Made by a program: the position numbers and the translations under genes. From Streptococcus zalophi (GTDB lineage: Bacteria > Bacillota > Bacilli > Lactobacillales > Streptococcaceae), in the NCBI RefSeq assembly GCF_016481285.1, contig NZ_JAENBP010000001.1:124001-188000 (forward strand): a stretch of 64,000 nt of DNA. Reading direction: 5' to 3'. Below the pieces are notes generated by a model, which worked only from the letters and a program-made list of their open reading frames with translations, was not told where the DNA came from and searched no databases. Positions 8,393 to 15,430 of this stretch are shown piece by piece (position 1 is the first letter of the stretch; each line of letters opens with the position of its first letter).

Positions 8393-8893
8393 TTACTCAG
8401 AAATTCTCAACCTATAAAACTGTTGTACCCAATCAGGATACGATTTATATTTTTCTTCTTTGTGTATTTTTTCTAAGGTTCTTTTTCCTACTCGCCTATC
8501 CAAAATAGCAAAAATTTTAATTAAATAATTATCACTCTCCAAAGCATCTTTAATCGGTAATTGTAAATAGTTAGTAGCGGCTGAAAGAAAATCATAATCA
8601 GAAAACGTAGCTTCGTTATCCCACTTTTCTTTAAGGGATGAATTCTGATAATCCCACTTTCCTGTTTCTTTCCATGTATCATTAATATCTGCTTCTTGCT
8701 GATACATTGCTACCCAAGAAAAATGAACCAGTTCTTCTCCATCAAGTCTGATCGTTGCTCGTCCATAGGAATTATGCACATCATGATACCGAGTAAGAAA
8801 ATAAGATATTCTACCTTGTAAAGACTCACATATATTGTCAGTCAGTTGCTTATTTAAACCCGACCAAGATTTATAGTGGTTAGTTTCAAGCAC
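8393..8893 (-). CDS. Conserved hypothetical protein
   Basis: A soluble protein of about 166 residues with many aromatic and charged residues (LHYKSWSGLN-type start, then GRISYFLTRYHDVHNSYGRA, and a C-terminal DRRVGKRTLEKI). It seems to belong to a small group of uncharacterised bacterial proteins, perhaps the one labelled SF0329; I am unsure and assign no function. An ATG at 8899 lies only one base after AAGGAGG. The GTG at 8893, seven bases after it, is the better start. Confidence 0.6.
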   Translation of the reverse strand: MLETNHYKSWSGLNKQLTDNICESLQGRISYFLTRYHDVHNSYGRATIRLDGEELVHFSWVAMYQQEADINDTWKETGKWDYQNSSLKEKWDNEATFSDYDFLSAATNYLQLPIKDALESDNYLIKIFAILDRRVGKRTLEKIHKEEKYKSYPDWVQQFYRLRISE

Positions 8894-9038
8894 TACCATT
8901 CCTCCTTATTCCATCTAATGTCTGAAAATAATTTTGTACTTCTCTAAAATTTTGTCATTTAACATCCTACAATTTTTTAAAATCATTCCTTATTATCTAT
9001 AGATGTCTCACCTAAAACGTTTGGTATAACTCATTTCT

Positions 9039-9800
9039 TTAAAATTCTTTGTTTTCAAATAATTTGTAACAAAGATAACAAATAGCGATGGAATAAATAA
9101 TAGTTAACAAGAGTTGTCCTGTATATCCCATTATCGTTTGATTAGTTGTCATTGGATTTAAAATATTCAATATACCTAATGGGCTGTATGATAAGATCAA
9201 ATTATTGTGATTAAGTAAACTTCTTGAAACTAATTCTCCCAAACTTCTTAACACAATCGCTCCAATGAGAGCAATTGATAAAGAATTGGCTATCAGAAAC
9301 AGACAAAGAATAGTAGTACTATAAAAAATGGTTGTCATAAAAGCAGTAAGAATTTGGATTAATCCTGCCACAAAATCTAGCATATTTTCAGCAGATGAAG
9401 AGTAGGCGCCTTCTGTAAAAAATCCAAATAATACGGTGGTTATTAAAAAAGTCGTCAAACTTAAAACAATTAAAATGAGAAATGAGATAAAGACAGAGAC
9501 AAACAATTTAGAAAATAAGATTTCTAATCGCTTAACTGGTGAAGCTAATAATGACTTCATTGTCTTTTGCTGCATTTCTTGATGAAATGAGACTAAAACT
9601 ATTATCACTCCGACTATCGTAGCAAATATCGAAAAAGTATCACTGGAGATTTTAAAAACACTTCCAAATGAAGATTCTGAGGCAACTATTCTTAAGAAAA
9701 CAATCAATGAAGAAATGAGAAAAATCCACGCTCCGAAGAAAAAGAATACTTTTTTCCCAGAAAATAATTTAAACAACTCAATCTTTATTAACTTAGTCAT
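9039..9800 (-). CDS. ABC-2 type transporter permease
   Basis: A 253-residue integral membrane protein with six predicted helices, starting MTKLIKIELFKLFSGKKVFF, a typical opening for BcrB/NatB-like permeases. The HQEMQQKTMKSLLASPVKR segment between helices 2 and 3 is characteristic of ABC-2 permeases. It overlaps the ATPase gene by 8 bases and has GGAGG before its ATG, so the two are made together. Systems of this kind expel antibiotics, lantibiotics or sodium. The substrate is not evident, and there is no adjacent two-component system. Confidence 0.85.
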   Translation of the reverse strand: MTKLIKIELFKLFSGKKVFFFFGAWIFLISSLIVFLRIVASESSFGSVFKISSDTFSIFATIVGVIIVLVSFHQEMQQKTMKSLLASPVKRLEILFSKLFVSVFISFLILIVLSLTTFLITTVLFGFFTEGAYSSSAENMLDFVAGLIQILTAFMTTIFYSTTILCLFLIANSLSIALIGAIVLRSLGELVSRSLLNHNNLILSYSPLGILNILNPMTTNQTIMGYTGQLLLTIIYSIAICYLCYKLFENKEF

Positions 9801-10728
9801 ACTCTACCTCCGTATCAGTTTGCATATTGAGAAAAATATCTTCAAAGTTATCTTGTTTTTGAGAAAAATTAATAATGGAAACACTTTGTTGTAATAGGTT
9901 TTTGAGTAGTTTTTCCTTCATATCTTCTGTTTTTTCTATTGAGAGAGATAATTCAAAGAGTTCATCTTTCTCTGAAAAATTAATAGCCAATTGATTTAAG
10001 ATTGAACGGGTTATCTCTTTATTATCAGTTTTTAATAACCACATATTATTTCTAGACCCTAGTGATAAAAATTCAGATTTTTGACCTTGAAAAATAACTT
10101 GTCCTTGATTAATGATGGTAACTGTATCAACTAACTTATTTAATTCTTCTAAGGAATGGCTAGAAATGATAATGCCAACCCCATCTTGTGACAGTTGAGA
10201 AAGTAATTCTCTAAAATCTTTCATACCTCTTGGATCTAGTCCATTAAAAGGCTCATCTAGCAATAAGATAGTAGGCTTATGTATTAGCGCTTGAGCAAGA
10301 CCCAAACGTTGTTTCATCCCTAATGAAAAACTTGATACTTTACTATTGACATCATTTTCTAATCCAACCCAATATAAGTATTTTAAAACATCTGCTTTTG
10401 ATACGTTTATATCATCATAAAGACTAGAAAAGAGCATTAAATTCTGACTAGCTGTCAATGATTCATAAAATGTTGGATACTCAATAATCGTACCGATAGT
10501 ATTCAAATATTTTTTTGAGTTTTCTTCGATTGATTTCCCATTGATTTTAATGAGTCCTGAGTCTTTTTTGACTAAACCGAGTATAGCTTTAAAAATAGTT
10601 GTTTTTCCAGAACCATTTTGTCCAATGAGCCCCATAATCTCACCACTATGTAACTCTAAAGAGAGATCAGACACTACTCTTTTTTTATGGTAGGATTTGT
10701 TTAAACCAATAATTTCTAATAGTGGCAT
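9793..10728 (-). CDS. ABC transporter ATP-binding protein (BcrA/NatA-like)
   Basis: A 311-residue ATPase with Walker A GQNGSGKTTIFK, Q-loop region GTIIEYPTFYESLT, signature FSLGMKQRLGLAQALI, Walker B ILLLDEPFNGLDPRG and an H-loop His in IISSHSLEEL. The GMKQRLGLA signature and C-terminal extension of about 90 residues fit the BcrA/NatA/lantibiotic-immunity group. It pairs with the overlapping permease gene downstream. The C-terminal extension could bind a regulator or sense substrate, but nothing specific is recognisable. The ATG follows GAGGAAAATAGT. Confidence 0.88.
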   Translation of the reverse strand: MPLLEIIGLNKSYHKKRVVSDLSLELHSGEIMGLIGQNGSGKTTIFKAILGLVKKDSGLIKINGKSIEENSKKYLNTIGTIIEYPTFYESLTASQNLMLFSSLYDDINVSKADVLKYLYWVGLENDVNSKVSSFSLGMKQRLGLAQALIHKPTILLLDEPFNGLDPRGMKDFRELLSQLSQDGVGIIISSHSLEELNKLVDTVTIINQGQVIFQGQKSEFLSLGSRNNMWLLKTDNKEITRSILNQLAINFSEKDELFELSLSIEKTEDMKEKLLKNLLQQSVSIINFSQKQDNFEDIFLNMQTDTEVEYD

Positions 10729-10952
10729 ACTATTTTCCTCACATTTATATTATCAATAACTTCTGATAACATAATCCTTTCATTTAAATTTGCTTTATTC
10801 TTGTTTTCTAATTTCTTAACGATTGATAGAAAAAACTATTTTAGTGTTTTCATAAAATGTAGCAATACACTTTTTCTTTGTAAAATTTATTACTATACAG
10901 TCAGTATTATTATACTATGTATTTGGAGAAATTTAAATGATATTACAAAAAC

Positions 10953-10981
10953 AAAAAAAGAATCAAATGGTATTTGATTCT
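10953..10981 (-). terminator. Strong intrinsic terminator of a small transcription unit
   Basis: A perfect 10-bp stem (AGAATCAAAT / ATTTGATTCT) with a 3-base loop, followed on the minus strand by seven T. The stop codon of the 36-codon ORF lies inside the stem. It may also end read-through from the glycerate kinase gene. Confidence 0.85.
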
Positions 10982-11073
10982 CTCTTACTTAGCTTTTCAT
11001 CATCCATTTTGGGTGGTAAAGAGCCTTTTCTTTTTACAAATGCTGATATACTTTGACTAATAGAACTACTCAC
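10963..11073 (-). CDS. Possible 36-residue small protein
   Basis: A GTG at 11073 lies 5 bases after GGAG and opens a frame of 36 codons (MSSSISQSISAFVKRKGSLP, then PKMDDEKLSKRESNTI) ending in TGA at 10965-10963. It has its own promoter-like sequence upstream and a terminator that overlaps its end. The peptide is basic in the middle and hydrophilic at its end, with no membrane segment. I do not recognise it. It could be a genuine small protein, the translated part of a small regulatory RNA, or a gene remnant. Confidence 0.4.
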   Translation of the reverse strand: MSSSISQSISAFVKRKGSLPPKMDDEKLSKRESNTI

Positions 11074-11122
11074 AAAATCTCCTGCACCTGTTTTAATTCT
11101 TTTTTATATAAAAACTTGATAA

Positions 11123-11151
11123 ATTATCTCATTAAAACATATCTGATTCAA
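11123..11151 (-). promoter_or_regulatory. Promoter-like sequence for the small unit at 11 kb
   Basis: On the minus strand TTGAAT is followed after 17 bases by GATAAT, 5 of 6 consensus bases. The -35 overlaps the stop codon of the glycerate kinase gene, so a separate short transcript of about 165 bases to the terminator at 10953 is predicted. Confidence 0.55.
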
Positions 11152-12200
11152 GATAAGAATCGAGTTCTAATCACATTCTTTGTAAGACGATTGATATTGC
11201 TCAGAGTCTTCTCTTTTTTCATCGCTTCATTTAACGGTAGAGTCTCTTTTTGGATTGAATAGCTTGCCAATAATAGTTCTTCTATAATCCCTAAATCATC
11301 TCCTATTGCACCACAAAAAGCAATAATAGGAATCTTATGCTTTTTAGCCATCATAGCCATTCCAAAAGGAACCTTACCATTACTTGTTTGATGGTCCATG
11401 CGTCCTTCTCCTGTAATTATCAAATCACATGTCTTAATCTGACTTTCAATATTTAATAAGTGAGCAATCTTATAAAAACCTGATTCAATTGTGCCACCTA
11501 ATAATACAACAGCACCACCTAAACCTCCGGAAGCACCTGTTCCAGGTATTTTTTGAAGATCAATATCATATTTACTTCTAACCTTTTCTACTATATCTTG
11601 TGCTTGCTCATCTATCTTGTTAATAAGATCGGGTGTTCCTCCTTTTTGTTTACCAAAAACTCTTGCATAGCCTTCTGGTCCAGCGTAAACATTGTTAACA
11701 TCTGCTAGAGCGGTAATTTTTACTTTATTTAATGAAGGTAAATGATCGATATCACCTCCAAGTCCCTCTAACAAACCTATACCACCATCAGAAGTGCCTG
11801 TCCCACCTAGTGTTAAAATGATTTCTTTCACACCTTTTTCCATAGCATCTTTAAAAAGAGATGCAAGACCATATGTTGAAGCCTGTTGAAAAGTTTCTTT
11901 ACTAGGAGTTATTTTATCGATACCTACCACTTCTGCTACTTCAATGATTGCAATATTAGAAGTTATCAAATAGTTTGCCGTGATAGGATTTCCCATAAGA
12001 TCAACTGTACTAACAGGTACAAATACACCACCTAATCCAGCCTTTATAGCCGATATTGTGCCTTCACCCCCGTCAGCAATTTCAAACGTAGTAACTTCAG
12101 CATCAGGTAAAACAGATACTATTGCTTTTTTTACTTCTTCATTTAATTCTCTTGATGAAGCTGAACCTTTAAATGAATCAATTGCAACTACTATTTTCAT
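11148..12200 (-). CDS. Glycerate 2-kinase (GarK/GlxK family)
   Basis: A 350-residue protein that begins MKIVVAIDSFKGSASSRELN, the opening typical of type I glycerate kinases. It carries IADGGEGT, LTLGGTGTSDGG, PGTGASGGLGGA and DLIITGEGRMDHQT, all conserved in this family. The enzyme phosphorylates D-glycerate, usually to 2-phosphoglycerate, feeding glycolysis. It is the last gene of a run with a HAD hydrolase (4-base gap) and a GH13_18 phosphorylase, which suggests it removes the glycerate released by the phosphorylase. AGGAG precedes the ATG with a 9-base gap. The family call is strong. Confidence 0.92.
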   Translation of the reverse strand: MKIVVAIDSFKGSASSRELNEEVKKAIVSVLPDAEVTTFEIADGGEGTISAIKAGLGGVFVPVSTVDLMGNPITANYLITSNIAIIEVAEVVGIDKITPSKETFQQASTYGLASLFKDAMEKGVKEIILTLGGTGTSDGGIGLLEGLGGDIDHLPSLNKVKITALADVNNVYAGPEGYARVFGKQKGGTPDLINKIDEQAQDIVEKVRSKYDIDLQKIPGTGASGGLGGAVVLLGGTIESGFYKIAHLLNIESQIKTCDLIITGEGRMDHQTSNGKVPFGMAMMAKKHKIPIIAFCGAIGDDLGIIEELLLASYSIQKETLPLNEAMKKEKTLSNINRLTKNVIRTRFLS

Positions 12201-12204
12201 AAAG

Positions 12205-12999
12205 TTATTCTCCTAGTAACTTTTCAATTTTAAACAAAACACCTTGTTCATCACTTGAAGGTATGACTTCTAAAGCTATCTTTTTAATATCCTCTACTGC
12301 ATTTTTCGTTGCATAGGCTTTCCCAACAGCTTTAAGCATTTCCAAATCGTTTAAATTATCACCAAATGCTACAATCTCCTCAGCAGATATATGAAAATAA
12401 GTACATAAGAGATCTATACCCGTTGCTTTTGATATACCAGAACGCACAACATCAATTGAGTAAAAACCACTTGTTGTTGCTCGTACATCCGTATACTCAT
12501 TCAAAAAAGTTTCAACTTCTTTCAAATCATTATTCTCAAAATTCATTGTAATTTTGAGAATTTCATCATTTACACAATCAAAATCGTCTACAAACTTGAT
12601 ATTTTTATAGAATTTCTTCATTTTTTCTTTGTAAGACTGCTCAGCTGTATGCAATATATAAGCACCTTTTTTGCCAGATAAAAGCACTTTGTCACCAGAC
12701 ATTTTGGGATGACTTAATAAAGAATCAACGATTTGCTTTACTTTATCGTGAGGTATACTGTATGATGCGATGGGTGTATTTCCAACCCAGACTTGTGCTC
12801 CATTCTCAGAGATATAAATGAGTTTTTCTGCTATCTCTTCAAAATATTCTCGTAATTTCAAATATTGATTACCACTTGCAATGACAAAATGGATTTGTTT
12901 TTTCTGCAACTCTTCAAAAATTTTTTGAAAACGTGAGGTATCATATGTCTTATCATTTCGTAAAAATGTACCATCCATATCTGTTGCAATAATTTTCAA
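12205..12999 (-). CDS. Cof-type HAD hydrolase
   Basis: A 264-residue protein with HAD motif I near the N-terminus (IIATDMDGTFLRND), motif II VIASGNQ, and motif IV GDNLNDLEML. The cap lies between them, as in the Cof/YidA sugar-phosphate phosphatases. Its place between phosphorylase and glycerate kinase suggests it removes phosphate from an intermediate of this pathway, perhaps the phosphorylated disaccharide delivered by the PTS; this is inference. The start is a TTG, 8 bases after the phosphorylase stop. The canonical N-terminus supports it. Confidence 0.85.
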   Translation of the reverse strand: MKIIATDMDGTFLRNDKTYDTSRFQKIFEELQKKQIHFVIASGNQYLKLREYFEEIAEKLIYISENGAQVWVGNTPIASYSIPHDKVKQIVDSLLSHPKMSGDKVLLSGKKGAYILHTAEQSYKEKMKKFYKNIKFVDDFDCVNDEILKITMNFENNDLKEVETFLNEYTDVRATTSGFYSIDVVRSGISKATGIDLLCTYFHISAEEIVAFGDNLNDLEMLKAVGKAYATKNAVEDIKKIALEVIPSSDEQGVLFKIEKLLGE

Positions 13000-13007
13000 A
13001 ACCTAAC

Positions 13008-14657
13008 CTACTCTTTCTTAATCCAAGCTACTTCATAGCCTTGAAGGCTTGTCTTTTCCTTTCCAGAAATCAAATCAAATCCAGCTAATTGCCCCAAATC
13101 TTGTTTTTCGCTCGTTACATTTGTAACTGAGTATATTTTTTGATTTTTGAAATGACGTTTTAGAGCAAACAATCCACTTCCCAAATTAATCGTTTCCTGA
13201 TTGCCGTAGGGATTAAAAGCGGCCTCTTTTTTTCGAATAGTAATCATTTTTTGAATACCATGATAGATGGTACGACGGTATTCATCAGACTCCAACTCTT
13301 TAAAAAGGGTTGACATATCTAACTTTTCACGATTAATTCGACGATTAATTCCTGATTGTTCTAACCCAATATAATCATTTTTCGATCCAAAAATAGAATG
13401 ATAATATATTGCAGGAACACCAATAATTGATAGTAAAATATGATGTGCTGCTATCATTTTTTGAGCTGTAAATTCTTCTTTTCCCTTTGTTTTCAGTGCC
13501 TCGGAATAATTGATATTCATTTCGTACACTGACTTGGAACCATCTGGATTTTTTTTATATGAGACACGTCCTCCATTTTCTAAAATGCGGTCTACTAACT
13601 GTTGACGTTCATCGTCACTTAATATCCCTTCCGTAGGACGTAATCCAATACCATCATGACTCGCTAAGAAATTGAAATAGGTCGCTGTATCACTCACTCG
13701 GTCGATACTGGATGCCCAATTCATTAATTTTTCACTATTTCCAGTAACAAACGTATGTAAAACTAGCGGTGGTAAAGGAAATTGATAAACCTGTTGCGCT
13801 TCATCATTTCCATTTCCAAAATAAGAAATATTGTCTTCATGAGGTACATTAGTTTCAGTAATGATTTGCGTATTTGGTGCAAATTCCTCTAATAACATAC
13901 GCCAGAGTTGTATAATTGCATGAGTTTGAGGAAGATGCATACAAGTAGTACCAGACTCCTTCCAGAGAAAACCAATTGCGTCTAATCGTACACTAGTTGC
14001 ACCTTTCATAGCATAATCCAATAATACTTTTGTCAAGCGAACAAGCATCTTAACATCTTTTGGATTGACATCAACTTGATCTTCAGAAAATGTTGTCCAC
14101 ACTTTTTTGTTATTTGGATAACTATGAAAAAGCGGTGAAACTCTAGGTCTTATTACTTTTGAAGTATCAAACCCTGCTTCGAATTCAACAAATGCCTCAG
14201 AAAATTCTGGATCATCAGATAAAAACTTTTTAAACCACTCGCTTGATTTTGACATATGGTTCGCAACAAAATCAAACATTAAACGATATTTTTTCGATAA
14301 CTTTTTAATATCAGACCAATCTCCTAGCTGAGGGTTAATTTGATCATAATTCGTCACTGAAAATCCATCATCACTGGTGTATGGAAACATTGGTAATAAG
14401 TGAATATCTGTGATAGTATCAGATAATGTTTTGTCTACAACATCTTTTAAAACAGATAATCCTACACGATCACCATCTGTAAAAGAATCTCCATATGTAA
14501 TCAGATACACATTTTCTTCTGATAACGTTTTACGATGAGCAAAGTTTTTGTTATAATACCTTTGCACAAGTTTTTCAAAAGCTTGTTGAGCTTCTGTTAA
14601 CCTTTCACCTTTATAAATTTCAGAAAGTTTCTGGTATATTTTTTCTATTTGTTTCAT
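13008..14657 (-). CDS. GH13_18 glycoside phosphorylase, probably glucosylglycerate phosphorylase
   Basis: A 549-residue GH13 enzyme of the sucrose-phosphorylase subfamily. The nucleophile lies in SVRLDAIGFLWKE (D226), the acid/base in ITETNVPHEDN (E268) and the transition-state stabiliser in LASHDGIGLR (D334 or nearby). The length and the RLDAIGFLWKESGT and TETNVPHEDNISYFG signatures match the longer glucosylglycerate phosphorylase group (E. coli YcjM-like) rather than sucrose phosphorylases of about 480-500 residues. Such enzymes split 2-O-alpha-glucosyl-D-glycerate with phosphate into glucose 1-phosphate and glycerate; the glycerate kinase two genes on supports this. Sucrose 6'-phosphate or glucosylglycerol phosphorylase remain alternatives. 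AAAGGA precedes the ATG. Confidence 0.82.
   Translation of the reverse strand: MKQIEKIYQKLSEIYKGERLTEAQQAFEKLVQRYYNKNFAHRKTLSEENVYLITYGDSFTDGDRVGLSVLKDVVDKTLSDTITDIHLLPMFPYTSDDGFSVTNYDQINPQLGDWSDIKKLSKKYRLMFDFVANHMSKSSEWFKKFLSDDPEFSEAFVEFEAGFDTSKVIRPRVSPLFHSYPNNKKVWTTFSEDQVDVNPKDVKMLVRLTKVLLDYAMKGATSVRLDAIGFLWKESGTTCMHLPQTHAIIQLWRMLLEEFAPNTQIITETNVPHEDNISYFGNGNDEAQQVYQFPLPPLVLHTFVTGNSEKLMNWASSIDRVSDTATYFNFLASHDGIGLRPTEGILSDDERQQLVDRILENGGRVSYKKNPDGSKSVYEMNINYSEALKTKGKEEFTAQKMIAAHHILLSIIGVPAIYYHSIFGSKNDYIGLEQSGINRRINREKLDMSTLFKELESDEYRRTIYHGIQKMITIRKKEAAFNPYGNQETINLGSGLFALKRHFKNQKIYSVTNVTSEKQDLGQLAGFDLISGKEKTSLQGYEVAWIKKE
14634..14640 (+). promoter_or_regulatory. Possible extended -10 for the RpiR-type regulator
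   Basis: TGGTATATT at 14632-14640 forms a TGn-extended -10 about 33 bases before the regulator's ATG. It lies inside the first codons of the opposing phosphorylase gene. No good -35 was found. Confidence 0.35.
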
Positions 14658-14672
14658 GATTGGGGTCCTTTT

Positions 14673-15413
14673 ATGTATTTTTATGATGTCCTAAAAACAA
14701 ACCGTAATAAATTGAATGCTCTTGAGGAAGAAATTTTGAAAGATCTGCTTGAAAATCATGATAATTTAAAAGGTATAACGGTTAGAGGAATTGCGACAAA
14801 GCATTTCACTAGTCCAAATACCATTACTCGCCTTGTTAAAAAGTTAGGCTTTACCGGTTTTACAAACTTCAAAGAAGCACTGAACATTGCAAAGCAAGAA
14901 GGGAAAACAGTTTTTGAAACAACAAGTTTAGACGAACAAATCATTAAAACCAAGCAAATTCTCAATCAAGAAGTTCTTCTTCAAGTATTAGAACTCATTC
15001 ATGTTTCCGATACTATTTTAGTCAATGGTGTTGGTCTTTCACGTTTCCCTGCAGAAGAATTACATTATTATTTGGAAATTTTAGGGAAAAATTCTCAACT
15101 ATTTTTAGACCCGCATATGGTTCGTTATGCGGCAAAGAAACTGCGTAACACAGATTTACTCATTACCTTTTCTATTTCTGGTGAGCCAGAAAATATCGTA
15201 GTTCCAGCAACAATTGCTAAAACAAATCTTGCTAAGGTGATTTCTATTACAGGTTTTGCTCAAAATAGCTTATCTAAAATTTCTGATATACAACTCTATG
15301 CGATGACAGACCAAACCCTTATCAATGGAATTGATATGACCAGTCGTTTATCTTTCACCTACATAGTCAGTCTTATTTTTCGAGAATATTTGAAAATGTA
15401 TGTTAAACTGTAA
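14673..15413 (+). CDS. RpiR/MurR family transcriptional regulator
   Basis: A protein of about 246 residues with an N-terminal helix-turn-helix (KGITVRGIATKHFTSPNTITRLVKKLG) and a C-terminal SIS domain that binds a phosphosugar (ILVNGVGLSRFPAEELHYYL, LITFSISGEPENIV). Such regulators sense sugar phosphates and control nearby catabolic genes, here the PTS, phosphorylase, HAD and kinase genes. The ATG at 14673 is preferred; a TTG at 14649 is in frame but would overlap the phosphorylase start. The gene lies antisense between two minus-strand genes, 15 bases from one start codon and 17 from the other stop, an unusual nested position. Confidence 0.88.
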   Translation: MYFYDVLKTNRNKLNALEEEILKDLLENHDNLKGITVRGIATKHFTSPNTITRLVKKLGFTGFTNFKEALNIAKQEGKTVFETTSLDEQIIKTKQILNQEVLLQVLELIHVSDTILVNGVGLSRFPAEELHYYLEILGKNSQLFLDPHMVRYAAKKLRNTDLLITFSISGEPENIVVPATIAKTNLAKVISITGFAQNSLSKISDIQLYAMTDQTLINGIDMTSRLSFTYIVSLIFREYLKMYVKL

Positions 15414-15430
15414 TTCTTAACTTATTTTCT

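Noticed and set aside
13008..14657. Sucrose phosphorylase (gtfA)
   Set aside because: Length and active-site segments fit the glucosylglycerate group better, and glycerate kinase is in the same gene run; kept only as an alternative.
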